Shown here in pieces: positions 1-9,026 of a DNA stretch of 64,000 nucleotides. The stretch is from contig CAZNXM010000004.1 of assembly GCA_964577145.1 (NCBI GenBank), positions 1 through 64,000 on the forward strand. The letters run 5' to 3'. The stretch's first letter is position 1; each line of letters starts with the position of its first letter. Under the pieces are notes generated by a model. That model saw nothing but the letters and a program-made list of their open reading frames with translations. It was not told the DNA's origin and made no database searches. The position numbers and the translations under genes are program-made. The DNA is from MGIIa-K1 sp964577145 (GTDB taxonomy: Archaea; Thermoplasmatota; Poseidoniia; Poseidoniales; Poseidoniaceae).

Positions 1-141
1 CGGTTCAAAACGCGGGTGTTGTATAGGGTACCCATCAATGCATATACAACCATGAGGGGGGCCCTTGTATACACTCATGATTTTACTATTGTTTCTTACA
101 GGTGCTACATGTGATATAATTGACATGCCGTGGTTAGTGAC

Positions 142-693
142 ATGAGTTCTGGTCTGCATCGCTGCAAAGGCAAAGGATGTAGGGTTGAAATTAGCAAAAG
201 AAAGAGATTCTGCAAAAGTTGTAAACGAGATAATCAGATGCCGCAGGAAAGAATGAATTCACATGCGCATATAGACGAAAGATGGAGGACAACATCTCAA
301 AATCGTAGCCAAAATACCAAATCCAAACCTAAAATCAAATGTCGGATTTGCAAAAAAACATTGCAGCCAAGATCAGTAGGAGAGAGGGCCGCAAGAGGTA
401 CAGCAGGTGCGGGTATGGGAACAGTCATAGGAGGATTGATTGGTAGTCTCGCAGGGCCATTGGGAACATTAATTGGTGCAGGTTTAGGGGGTTTGGCTGG
501 TGCAGGTGATGGAAGCCAAATTGAAAATCTCTGTGAAAATTGTTGTAGGTTTTGTGAAAACAAAAAAAGCCAGTGCATTTGCAATAAAATCATTGGATTA
601 TGCAGATCATGCGGATGTAATGTGACTAGGTCCAATTCAAACAATGGGTTTTGTTTCACTTGCAGCAATTCATGGTTTGGAGATGATTTGTGA
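142..693 (+). CDS. Cys-rich putative zinc-ribbon protein with glycine zipper
   Basis: Unrecognised 183-residue protein. The N-terminal third is Lys/Arg-rich and carries several Cys pairs (CKGKGC, CKSC, CRICKK). The middle, roughly residues 86-125, is a hydrophobic glycine-zipper stretch (repeats of the kind GGLIGSLAG and GAGLGGLAG) that could insert in a membrane or self-associate. The C-terminal 45 residues again hold many Cys pairs (CENCCRFC, CRSCGC, CFTC), typical of metal-binding ribbons. An ATG at 142 is preferred over the in-frame GTG at 130. Glycine-zipper segments are known from membrane-associated proteins; a link to zinc ribbons is inference. No neighbour suggests a pathway. Confidence 0.6.
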   Translation: MSSGLHRCKGKGCRVEISKRKRFCKSCKRDNQMPQERMNSHAHIDERWRTTSQNRSQNTKSKPKIKCRICKKTLQPRSVGERAARGTAGAGMGTVIGGLIGSLAGPLGTLIGAGLGGLAGAGDGSQIENLCENCCRFCENKKSQCICNKIIGLCRSCGCNVTRSNSNNGFCFTCSNSWFGDDL

Positions 694-831
694 ACCAAGT
701 GGATAAGTGGTTTGCAAGCGTTTACGAGGGTTTCTCCATAATACCCATGTGTATGAGAAAGCCATCTACAAGGGTTCGCAGTGGGTCATATGCAACGCTA
801 CCCTTTGTAATGCTCCAGTCATCGATTAATT

Positions 832-1860
832 CTATTGAGGTGAGAAATCTAGTAATACCTTACCTCGGTTTTTCCGGTCGTGGATATACTGCTGAGCAGC
901 TGCAACTTCCTCAAACCGAAACACCTTGTCAACCACTGGAGAAATACGCCCATCTTCAAGCATCTCAACCAACGAGAATATCTGAGGTTTCAGAACAGCC
1001 TCATCCTTCCAAGTTCCCATGTGGACTCCGAAGACTGCCTTGTTCGAAGTCATCATCTTGAACGGATTGAATTTGGGGGTTGTCCACAACATTCGTAGTG
1101 CCGATACAATCGAACGTTTGCTGCCTTTTACTGCGGCAGAGCCGCCGAATGCATACAGACGGCCACCTGAGCGTAGAGCCTGGTAGGAGCGCATCATGTG
1201 TTTTCCTCCAACCGGGTCAAGTGCATGATGGACGCCAGATCCATCTGTCTCACTCTTACATACCTCGACGAAATCTTCGAGATCTCTATCGATGAAGCGC
1301 ATTCCGAGCGAGCCAACAAATCCGGACTTATTCTTTGAAGCGGTTCCGAACACTTTGGATGCTCCAAGTGCCTTTGCGAGTTGAGCGGTTGCAGTTCCAA
1401 CTCCTCCAGCAGCATGGTGTACAAGAATTGTATCGCCTTGTTGGAAATTCCCGAGATAAGTCAGCATGTGGTGTGCAGTCAGGTAGGTGACTGGGAGTGC
1501 AGCAGCAGCATCAAAGGAGATGGATTCAGGTAATTTGAAACAGCGTTCGGCCGGGCAGGTGATTTGTTCAGAATAACCGCCCATCCCACACAATGCTACT
1601 ACGCGGTCGCCAACATCCAGTCCAGCGCCTTCGGCCCCTTGACCTAGTTCCTTAATCACTCCAGAAATTTCGTATCCAGGAGTGAAAGGGAAAGGTGGAA
1701 CAGGGGAATAAAGCCCTTGACGCATCATCAAATCAGCGAAGTTGATTCCAGCCCGATGGACCTCGATTAGAACCTCACCAGTTGCAGGACTCGGAGTAGG
1801 AGATTCTGCGATGTCAATCGCATCCATTCCACCACGTTTTGTGTATACTACGCTACGCAT
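832..1860 (-). CDS. Zinc-independent MDR family quinone oxidoreductase
   Basis: Medium-chain dehydrogenase/reductase of the NADPH:quinone oxidoreductase type, 342 residues, the usual family length. It should reduce quinones or enones with NADPH in the cytoplasm. The N-terminal GroES-like half contains the conserved stretch AGINFADLMMRQG and a GYEISG motif. The Rossmann half has the NADPH-binding run HHAAGGVGTATAQLA around residue 145. The structural-zinc Cys cluster of alcohol dehydrogenases is absent, as in the quinone reductase/VAT-1 branch. The start is placed at the ATG giving MRSVVYTKRGG; an upstream extension to 1908 looks non-conserved. Substrate cannot be told from sequence. Confidence 0.88.
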   Translation of the reverse strand: MRSVVYTKRGGMDAIDIAESPTPSPATGEVLIEVHRAGINFADLMMRQGLYSPVPPFPFTPGYEISGVIKELGQGAEGAGLDVGDRVVALCGMGGYSEQITCPAERCFKLPESISFDAAAALPVTYLTAHHMLTYLGNFQQGDTILVHHAAGGVGTATAQLAKALGASKVFGTASKNKSGFVGSLGMRFIDRDLEDFVEVCKSETDGSGVHHALDPVGGKHMMRSYQALRSGGRLYAFGGSAAVKGSKRSIVSALRMLWTTPKFNPFKMMTSNKAVFGVHMGTWKDEAVLKPQIFSLVEMLEDGRISPVVDKVFRFEEVAAAQQYIHDRKNRGKVLLDFSPQ

Positions 1861-1991
1861 TTCTGGCCCCTCTTTTCCTCTATGAGAGATTATGATATAA
1901 CAATTCAAAGGAATCTGAGTTTCGAATCAGATGAAATTTACAAAAGTGAGAATAAGAATGTTGAATACATGTCATAGATGGCAAGAAGGTA

Positions 1992-3464
1992 ATGGAAGAC
2001 ATCTTGGCATTGCTATCCCAGATGAGGGATGCCAGCGGGCTCCGTGAAACCGTAGGTCTTCCAGATGATGTAATTCTCGACTTTTCTAGTCGTGATTCGT
2101 CTTTGATACAAGCCATTAATGAGGCTTCAGAGAAGCAATCGCAATTTTCTAGCGATGAATTAATGATGAGTGAGAGTGACCTTGTAGCGCATTTACAATC
2201 AGATTTCATCAATTTCTACGCACCCGCTACAGTCAATCCCTACGTCGCTATTTCTGGTCGTGGTCCATGGGTAGTAACCAGTCATGGGGCCGTTTTGCAC
2301 GATAATGGCGGCTATGGGATGTTAGGTATTGGACATGGACCAGATGCGATTATCGAAGCGATGGCTGAAAACCATGTGATGGCGAATGTCATGACACCAT
2401 CTTTCAGTCAAGCTCGACTTGCAAACGCATTGAAACGCGAGTTAGGACACACAAGAGGTTCTTGCCCGTTTTCAAAATTCATCTGTGTGAATTCGGGTTC
2501 TGAATCCGTTACCGTCGCTCTACGTATTTCCGATGTTAATTCGAAGTTGATGACAGGCCCGGGAGGCCGTCATGAAGGAAAACCAGTCAAACTACTCGCG
2601 ATTGAAAGGGCATTCCACGGCAGGACAGATCGACCAGCACAAATTAGCCATTCGTGCATGGAATCTTACGACAAAAACCTCAGGACATTCGCAGTTCGTG
2701 ACACGCTTATCCTTGTTCCAAGCAATGATACTGCGGCTCTTCGCAAAGCATTTGCCGATGCTGATGCTAAAGGTTACTTCATTGAGACCATGGCAATTGA
2801 ACCGGTTCAGGGTGAAGGAAACCCCGGGCAATGTATCGAGCGTGAGTTCTATGATGAGGCACGTCGATTGACCAAAGAGCATGGCTCGATGCTACTAATC
2901 GATTCTATTCAAGCAGGTATTCGTGGACAAGGAACTCTATCAATAATTGATTACGAAGGATTCCAAGATGCAGAAGCTCCAGATCTTGAAACATGGTCCA
3001 AGGCTCTTAATGCAGGACAATTCCCACTTTCGGTACTCGGTCTGAATGAGAGAGCATCCAAACTCTATGTGGTCGGCATTTATGGAAATACCATGACTAC
3101 CAATCCTCGTGCTCTTGAGACTGCAATCGCAGTTCTCGATAGAATCACTCCTGAACTACGTCAGAACATTCGTGATAGGGGAGTTGAATTCGTTGAGAAA
3201 CTCAATGCTTTGGCCGAGGAGAATCCTGGAACGATTACCAAAGTTCAGGGAACTGGCCTACTCATTTCAGCGGAACTTGACCCTGAGAGACTTGAGGTAG
3301 TTGGCTTCGATAAGGTCGAGGTCTGGTGCCGTAAGCATGGCCTTGGAGTCATTCATGGTGGAATCAACGCACTGCGCTACACACCACATTTCAATATCAC
3401 CAGTGAGGAAATCGATTTGGTAATCGACATCACCCGAAGGGCGATAAAGCACTTCACAGAGTGA
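1992..3464 (+). CDS. Class III PLP-dependent aminotransferase
   Basis: Fold type I aminotransferase of class III (ornithine/4-aminobutyrate/lysine aminotransferase-like), 490 residues, longer than the usual 400-450 because of an N-terminal extension of about 75 residues. Seen are the phosphate-binding NSGSES (167-172), FHGRT (208-212), EPVQGEG (270-276), the cofactor-binding Asp in LLIDSIQAG (Asp304), and the likely Schiff-base lysine in ETWSKAL (Lys337). A weak AAGGT ribosome site precedes the ATG. The stop codon overlaps the next gene's alternative GTG start by 4 bases, suggesting cotranscription with the secreted phosphatase. Substrate is not assignable; lysine or another omega-amino acid is a guess. 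Confidence 0.88.
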   Translation: MEDILALLSQMRDASGLRETVGLPDDVILDFSSRDSSLIQAINEASEKQSQFSSDELMMSESDLVAHLQSDFINFYAPATVNPYVAISGRGPWVVTSHGAVLHDNGGYGMLGIGHGPDAIIEAMAENHVMANVMTPSFSQARLANALKRELGHTRGSCPFSKFICVNSGSESVTVALRISDVNSKLMTGPGGRHEGKPVKLLAIERAFHGRTDRPAQISHSCMESYDKNLRTFAVRDTLILVPSNDTAALRKAFADADAKGYFIETMAIEPVQGEGNPGQCIEREFYDEARRLTKEHGSMLLIDSIQAGIRGQGTLSIIDYEGFQDAEAPDLETWSKALNAGQFPLSVLGLNERASKLYVVGIYGNTMTTNPRALETAIAVLDRITPELRQNIRDRGVEFVEKLNALAEENPGTITKVQGTGLLISAELDPERLEVVGFDKVEVWCRKHGLGVIHGGINALRYTPHFNITSEEIDLVIDITRRAIKHFTE

Positions 3465-3472
3465 TTGGTTCG

Positions 3473-4786
3473 ATGCGCACCCTATTGGCAGCCCTGCTCC
3501 TTCTGCTTGTGGCTCCATTAGCGTCTGCTCAGAGTTTTAACGAGGCCCTCACCGAGTGCCCCGCTACCTTGACCGGTAGCAGTCAGCCCGAGCAGATTCA
3601 CTTGCAACTGGCCGACTCTCACGATGAGATGATGGTGATGTGGGCGACCGAAGTCAGAGGGAATGCTGAGGTCGAATGGTCATCCTCTGCTGGAGAGGCT
3701 TCAGCCAGCGGAGAATCATACTGCTACAATCACGACAAGGCGTTCCATATGGCGCTGATGACAGGTCTTCCTGTAGGAGAGGAAATCACCTATCGAGTAG
3801 GTGATGGTAGCACTTGGTCTCCTGAACTTAGTTTCACAACTATCAATCCCGATGCCGAGCATTTTGAGTGGATCTCAATCGCTGACCATGGGATTTCTGA
3901 CGAAGGTCAGCAGGTAAGCGACGGCATCATCTCCGACCAGAATGCACAGTTAGTCACCATCTCGGGAGATATCTCCTATGCCGATGGTGACCAGAATGTC
4001 TGGGATGACTGGTTCGACATACAACAGGCAAGTACGGTTAGAATTCCTTGGGTTACATCGGTCGGCAATCATGAGAATGAACCCGGACCCGGATTCACTC
4101 CTTACGAGCACAGATTTGACTCGGATGAGGTGAAGGAGAGCGAGGGATTCTGGTACGCGAGGGATATGCCCGGTGTCCACATGGTCTTCATCAGCAGCGA
4201 GCATCCCTATGATGAGGGCAGCGCCCAGTACAACTGGATTAAGGCTGATCTTGAGGCTGCAAATAGTGAACAGGCCAGAGAGGAGAGGCCATTCATCATC
4301 ATCTACGCGCACAAGCCGATGTATTCCTCCAACTCCTATCATGGCTCGGAGGTCGAACTGAGGGATGCGCTCGAGGCGCTCTATGTCGAGAACGGGGTCG
4401 ACCTCATCGTAGCAGGACACGACCATTTCTACGAGCGTACCCACCCAGTAATCGCTGAGCAAGTGGTCGAAAACGGGCCGGTGCATCTTGTAATCGGTAT
4501 GGGCGGTAGGTCGGCCTATGAGGAACTCGATGAGCCACAGCCGGATTGGAGCGCGTTTCGCGAGAATAGTTCCTACGGCTGGACTAGGTTAGTCTATGAT
4601 GGTGAGAGCAGGACCATCGACTTCACCCATCACAGAATCGATGGAACCATCGGTGATAGTTTCACCTTATACGAAGGTGGAGAGATGGTAATGCCAGAGG
4701 GCAATGATTCGCTCGGAATAGCAGGGATTAACGCGGTCTTGACACTCACAGCCCTGCTCGGGGCAGCCCTACTCACTGACCAGTAA
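3473..4786 (+). CDS. Secreted purple acid phosphatase-like metallophosphoesterase
   Basis: Predicted exported phosphoesterase of 437 residues. A signal peptide (MRTLLAALLLLLVAPLASA) is followed by an FN3-like domain as in plant and animal purple acid phosphatases (PEQIHLQL, MWATE), then a calcineurin-like dimetal domain: GDISYADG, VGNHE, and AGHDHFYERTH near the end. The last ~25 residues are hydrophobic and would anchor the enzyme on the outside of the cell membrane. It would release phosphate from organic esters in seawater. ATG 3473 is preferred over GTG 3461 because the signal peptide then starts with the basic residue. It lies directly after the aminotransferase and its tail overlaps the convergent aminopeptidase gene by 14 bases. 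Confidence 0.87.
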   Translation: MRTLLAALLLLLVAPLASAQSFNEALTECPATLTGSSQPEQIHLQLADSHDEMMVMWATEVRGNAEVEWSSSAGEASASGESYCYNHDKAFHMALMTGLPVGEEITYRVGDGSTWSPELSFTTINPDAEHFEWISIADHGISDEGQQVSDGIISDQNAQLVTISGDISYADGDQNVWDDWFDIQQASTVRIPWVTSVGNHENEPGPGFTPYEHRFDSDEVKESEGFWYARDMPGVHMVFISSEHPYDEGSAQYNWIKADLEAANSEQAREERPFIIIYAHKPMYSSNSYHGSEVELRDALEALYVENGVDLIVAGHDHFYERTHPVIAEQVVENGPVHLVIGMGGRSAYEELDEPQPDWSAFRENSSYGWTRLVYDGESRTIDFTHHRIDGTIGDSFTLYEGGEMVMPEGNDSLGIAGINAVLTLTALLGAALLTDQ

Positions 4787-6260
4787 TCAGATGATGCAAG
4801 GTTCTGACGTGAATTCCAGTTGCACCGTGCTTGACCAATTTGTTGGTCTTTGCACCCCATGCAGTTCCTGCAATATCGAGGTGAGCCCATGGAATCTGCT
4901 CTCCATCTCTCTCTGGAACGAATTGTTTGAGGAATGCTGCTGCGGTATTTGAGCCGCCCCAACGTCCTGCACCGAGATTGCGAGTATCGGCGATCTTCGA
5001 ATCGGTAATCTCCTTCTCGAATGCCTTGAACAAAGGCATTGGCCAAGCGATTTCTCCACAGTGTTCTCCAGCCGCTTTGATGTTGGCAAGGAGTTCATCA
5101 TCATTCGACCACAGTCCTGTGGCCTCATGTCCAAGAGCGACGACAATCGAACCGGTTAGAGTTGCGAGGTCGATGATGTAAGATGGGTTGAGGTGGGTTC
5201 CAGCATACCAGAGTCCGTCGGATAGAACCAGTCTTCCTTCAGCATCGGTGTTGAGAACTTCGACGGTCTTTCCAGAGTAGGTCTTGATGACATCTCCAGG
5301 GCGTTGAGCATTAGCAGATGGCATATTCTCAGCCATGCATGTTACCGCTACAACTCTCTCATCCCAGCCACTTTCTGCAAGGGCTGCAATTACTCCGAAT
5401 GTTGTTGCAGAGCCATGCATGTCATACTTCATTTCGTCCATCGATGCTGACGGCTTTATCGAAATTCCACCGGTGTCGAAAGTGATTCCTTTTCCTACAA
5501 TACACGGGGAAGGCCCGGGCTTGCCGCCATTGAGTTCGAAGATGACCATGCAGGGTTTTCGCTCGCTACCCATGCCTACTCCAACCAATCCACCCATGCC
5601 CATGTCAATCGCTTGGTCGTATGAAATGACAGTGACTTCCAAGTTGTCATGCTTGTCAGCAAATTCAACAGCTTGCTTAGCAAATGCTTGAGGGTATAGG
5701 TCGTTAGGTGGGGCATTACCGAGGTCTCTTGCGAGGTGTACACCAGTCGCTACTGCGCTGGATAAACTTGCAGCAGTCTCAAGGTCAGCGACCTTGTCAG
5801 ATTCACATGTAACATGGATTACTAGTTCACTTTCTTCCTCTTCATCCTCGTCCTTGGATTTGTAGTGGTCGTAGGAGTAATCACGTAGGCTCATTCCTTC
5901 AACGAATGATGCCATGTGAGAGCCTTCAAGACCATGGAATCGAATTGTGAGAGTTGTTCCGTGGATCTTTCCACGTGCTGCGATAACCTTTGCTCCAGCC
6001 TCACGCATCGATTGTTCAGTTGCCTCTTCTGGCTTGCCCAATCCAATCAGGAGAGCTTTGCCTTCATCAAGTCCAGCAAGGGTCATAGAAGAGCCAGCCT
6101 TAGCCTTGAAATCTCCATTGGATAATACATTGTCAATTTGGTTTTTCAGATTGCGGTGCACTCCAGCCCCGCTACCTTCTGCCATTGCTTCACATCCTTG
6201 CCAAAGTGGAAGGACAAGGGTTCCGTTGATGTTATCGTTGGCGTCTACGTTCAACTGCAT
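4773..6260 (-). CDS. pepA: Leucyl aminopeptidase, M17 family
   Basis: Cytosolic dimetal aminopeptidase that removes N-terminal residues from peptides; 495 residues from the chosen start, normal for M17. The catalytic block is clear: VGKGITFDTGG with the metal-binding Lys and Asp, YDMHGSA with the second Asp, and the family signature NTDAEGRLVLSDGL. The start is set at MQLNVDAN; the upstream Pro-rich extension is probably not translated. It sits tail to tail with the secreted phosphatase (14-base overlap) and just downstream of the secreted carboxypeptidase gene on the same strand, so the two peptidases may be cotranscribed, one working outside and one inside the cell. Confidence 0.93.
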   Translation of the reverse strand: MQLNVDANDNINGTLVLPLWQGCEAMAEGSGAGVHRNLKNQIDNVLSNGDFKAKAGSSMTLAGLDEGKALLIGLGKPEEATEQSMREAGAKVIAARGKIHGTTLTIRFHGLEGSHMASFVEGMSLRDYSYDHYKSKDEDEEEESELVIHVTCESDKVADLETAASLSSAVATGVHLARDLGNAPPNDLYPQAFAKQAVEFADKHDNLEVTVISYDQAIDMGMGGLVGVGMGSERKPCMVIFELNGGKPGPSPCIVGKGITFDTGGISIKPSASMDEMKYDMHGSATTFGVIAALAESGWDERVVAVTCMAENMPSANAQRPGDVIKTYSGKTVEVLNTDAEGRLVLSDGLWYAGTHLNPSYIIDLATLTGSIVVALGHEATGLWSNDDELLANIKAAGEHCGEIAWPMPLFKAFEKEITDSKIADTRNLGAGRWGGSNTAAAFLKQFVPERDGEQIPWAHLDIAGTAWGAKTNKLVKHGATGIHVRTLHHLITGQ

Positions 6261-6317
6261 GTGCGCACCTGAAGTCGGGGGAGGTGTCTGCCCTATTGAA
6301 GGTGAGGGCGGCAATAA

Positions 6318-7682
6318 TCAACCAATCAATTCTGCCTCAAGTATGGGTTCATCCATTGAGAATGGTTCTTCTTCTCTAGACCACCACCATGCTGCAAGTA
6401 CAGCGAGAATGGTAATTCCCGACATTTGTAACACATAGAATGCATCACCGAATAATCCCGATTGAGTCACAATAGTCGTATCTTCAGACGGCACGGATTC
6501 ATTTACCCACATTGCTGCATCGATAATCCTCTTTTGATACGAAAGTCTCCATTCTCCACCTGAATCACTCCAACCTGATGATGTTACAGAAGTATGATTG
6601 GTAGCGTTAACGGTGAAGTTGTCTGATTGCCATAATATCGTCTCACCCTTCATGTATTGTAGGGTTGCATTACGTGTTGTTGCCCTACCATGATTTGTAA
6701 TGTCGAATGACACTTTGTCATCATCGATTCGAATTTCATCTACTACCAAGCGTGCCCGCCAAAACCAGACATTGTCGATTAAGTAACGCATTACTTCCAG
6801 TTCTTCACCTAAGCGACTCGAGAGTGATTCGATTGAACCAAGAAGGAATTGTTCATCGTCGGTTTCGAAAGTGAATGTAGGGAATCCCATGACTCCGTAT
6901 CCATAATCTCGGCTAGTACCACTATTGGGATAGAGGCCTTGATTGGCATTGCGAACAGGGATGTCCGAAATATTGGCGTGAATATCATCTCGGATTCCAT
7001 GGAATAATTCCCAATCGATTGGTTGGTCTGGGATGTAACCCCATGGATGTAGCATTATCCAGACACCTGTGTGCATGGTGACATAGAGGTCAGCATTAGG
7101 TACAACATTGTTCATGTAGGCTGCATTATTTGCAGTTTCAGCTTCACTAAACGGACCAGAGCCGGGTTGGGTTTCATCCTGCTCGTTCCAGTGATGGTCG
7201 TAGTTTCGATTCAAATCGACTTGATTGATATTCCACCGGGTATCCAAGTCATTGCCATCTGCATTGAGCATGACCATAATGTGCAATTCAGTATTTTGCA
7301 GCACCCTGATTGCTTCTTCGTTTCCAGCAGCCCATCCCTCGATGTAATACTGTGCCGTTAGGAAAGCCAATTCGGTTCCTAGGTGTTCATTACCATGATG
7401 TCCACCATCGATGTAAACTACATCTTTCTCGCTGCCATCAGCTTTGGTTTCATTACTCCAATCACTGATTTGTACAATCCATTGGTCCCTTCCCAATTCG
7501 GTTTCTCCCGCACTGGTCTTTTTGACGATATCAGGGTGGTCTGCAGCCCAAGCGTCGAGATCTACAGTGAGAGTAGCCCATGAGTGATACCAGTGTTCTT
7601 GGATGATTCCAGGTTGTTGCGCCGAGGTTGTTGGAGCCGATGCCAGCAGTAGGATACTAAGCATCAGTATTGCCCGGCGCAT
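6318..7682 (-). CDS. Secreted, membrane-anchored M14 zinc carboxypeptidase
   Basis: Zinc carboxypeptidase of 454 residues with a signal peptide (MRRAILMLSILLLASA) and a C-terminal transmembrane segment followed by a short acidic tail, so the catalytic domain should face outward. Family marks are in order: the HxxE zinc pair in GGHHGNEHLGTE, the Arg and Asn of TRWNINQVDLNRNYD, the third zinc His in MHTG, and the catalytic Glu in FPTFTFETDD. A beta-rich region of about 100 residues with several N-glycosylation sequons follows the peptidase domain. It would trim protein or peptide substrates in seawater. The aminopeptidase gene follows 57 bases downstream. Confidence 0.9.
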   Translation of the reverse strand: MRRAILMLSILLLASAPTTSAQQPGIIQEHWYHSWATLTVDLDAWAADHPDIVKKTSAGETELGRDQWIVQISDWSNETKADGSEKDVVYIDGGHHGNEHLGTELAFLTAQYYIEGWAAGNEEAIRVLQNTELHIMVMLNADGNDLDTRWNINQVDLNRNYDHHWNEQDETQPGSGPFSEAETANNAAYMNNVVPNADLYVTMHTGVWIMLHPWGYIPDQPIDWELFHGIRDDIHANISDIPVRNANQGLYPNSGTSRDYGYGVMGFPTFTFETDDEQFLLGSIESLSSRLGEELEVMRYLIDNVWFWRARLVVDEIRIDDDKVSFDITNHGRATTRNATLQYMKGETILWQSDNFTVNATNHTSVTSSGWSDSGGEWRLSYQKRIIDAAMWVNESVPSEDTTIVTQSGLFGDAFYVLQMSGITILAVLAAWWWSREEEPFSMDEPILEAELIG

Positions 7683-7726
7683 GTTCTGCCATCCATAGGA
7701 TGGCAATCAATTTGACTGTTTCAATT

Positions 7727-9022
7727 TCAGTCAAGAATGTATGAAAATAAGATTGGAGCGACGATTGTAGCATCGCTTTCGATAATGTGCATTGGAGTAT
7801 CCGGTGCGAGTTTGCCCCAACTGATTTTTTCGCTTGGAGGTGCACCAGAATAGCCGCCGTACGAAGTTGTCGATTCACTAATTTGTGCGAACCAACCCCA
7901 CAGTGGTACATCTTCGCCGAGGTCTTGGCGCAGCATTGGCACTACACAGATGGGGAAGTCTCCTGCAATGCCTCCACCGATCTGAAGGAAACCGATTGGG
8001 TGTTCTGCATTACGATACCATTCAGCCAAGTGCATCATGTAGTCGATGCCGGTTTTGACAGCACTTCTCTCGACATCACCAGCAATGCAGTGTGCGGCAA
8101 AAATATTGCCAAGTGTGGAATCTTCCCATCCTGGAACATAAACGGGGATTGCAGCATCTCTCGCTGCGATAATCCAAGAATCAGCACGCGGTATATCAGC
8201 ATCGAGATCATCGAGAATAGCCATCAGATGTTCATGTGGAAATGCGCTTTCATTTTTCCATTGTTCGAGAATTTTCCCTTCGATATGGCGGATGGCTTCA
8301 TCCTCAGGAATGCAAGTATCAGTCACGCGATTGAAACCACTTTTCAGCAACTCAGCATCGTCTTCTTGTGATAAATTTCGCCAATCGGGTATTCTGTGAA
8401 AAGATGAGTTTGCAACTAGGTTGAAAACTTCCTCTTCGAGGTTTGCGCCGGTACAAGAGATGGCGTGAACTTTACCCGCCCTTATCATTGGTGCGAGTGA
8501 TCGTCCAAGTTCGGCAGTACTCATTGCTCCAGATAGAGTAACCATTAGCCTTCCTCCATCATTGAGGAATGTATCCAAAGAGTGTGCACAATCACGCAGT
8601 GCTCCCGCATTGAAATGATTGAAATGACGGTCTACGAATCCACGTACACCTCCATTTGTCGGTTGAGTAAGGAATCTTTCGACTCGCTTTCTACGATTGA
8701 TTCTGATTTCGGGGAATGTTGCGGCCAATACCTTTTCCAATACTTCGATGATACGTGCAGGGTCGGTATCGCCACAGGTGAATGCATCGATTGCAAGCCA
8801 ACCACGGTCGGAGTAAGTATGAGCGCTAACATGAGATTCGTCGAGCAATACAACTGCTGCAAATCCAAGTGGGGAAACACTGCCATCGAAATCTTCGACA
8901 TGAGAATGTACCCTTCTTGCACCAGATGAATCTACTGCTTTTTCCAGAAGATTGAGCATCCATTCCCCCTCAATTCCGACCACTCCGGTACAATCGAGCA
9001 TGATATGTGCGCCATGTGACAA
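7727..9022 (-). CDS. Fused S-adenosylmethionine decarboxylase / deoxyhypusine synthase
   Basis: Two complete enzymes in one 431-residue chain. Residues 1-120 are a class 1b AdoMet decarboxylase: DESHVSAHTY and DAFTCGD give a self-cleaving Ser63, His68 and Cys83, the same spacing as in the Thermotoga enzyme. Residues ~125-431 are a deoxyhypusine synthase-family domain ending in the lysine motif SWGKL (Lys404), the residue that carries the aminobutyl intermediate in DHS. The first makes decarboxylated AdoMet for spermidine; the second moves an aminobutyl group to eIF5A lysine. TTG 9022, 8 bases after AGGAG, is the preferred start. It begins 4 bases after the agmatinase stop. Autocleavage would leave a short beta chain and an alpha chain that still carries the DHS domain. 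Confidence 0.87.
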   Translation of the reverse strand: MSHGAHIMLDCTGVVGIEGEWMLNLLEKAVDSSGARRVHSHVEDFDGSVSPLGFAAVVLLDESHVSAHTYSDRGWLAIDAFTCGDTDPARIIEVLEKVLAATFPEIRINRRKRVERFLTQPTNGGVRGFVDRHFNHFNAGALRDCAHSLDTFLNDGGRLMVTLSGAMSTAELGRSLAPMIRAGKVHAISCTGANLEEEVFNLVANSSFHRIPDWRNLSQEDDAELLKSGFNRVTDTCIPEDEAIRHIEGKILEQWKNESAFPHEHLMAILDDLDADIPRADSWIIAARDAAIPVYVPGWEDSTLGNIFAAHCIAGDVERSAVKTGIDYMMHLAEWYRNAEHPIGFLQIGGGIAGDFPICVVPMLRQDLGEDVPLWGWFAQISESTTSYGGYSGAPPSEKISWGKLAPDTPMHIIESDATIVAPILFSYILD

Positions 9023-9026
9023 ATAA

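Noticed and set aside
1..141. Gene fragment at the left edge
   Set aside because: No frame stays open with protein-like composition; the stretch only shows a CATGAG/CTCATG inverted repeat and AT-rich promoter-like sequence.
690..1061. Open frame of 123 codons on the + strand overlapping the MDR oxidoreductase
   Set aside because: More than half lies antisense to a clear conserved gene; composition is not protein-like and there is no ribosome site.
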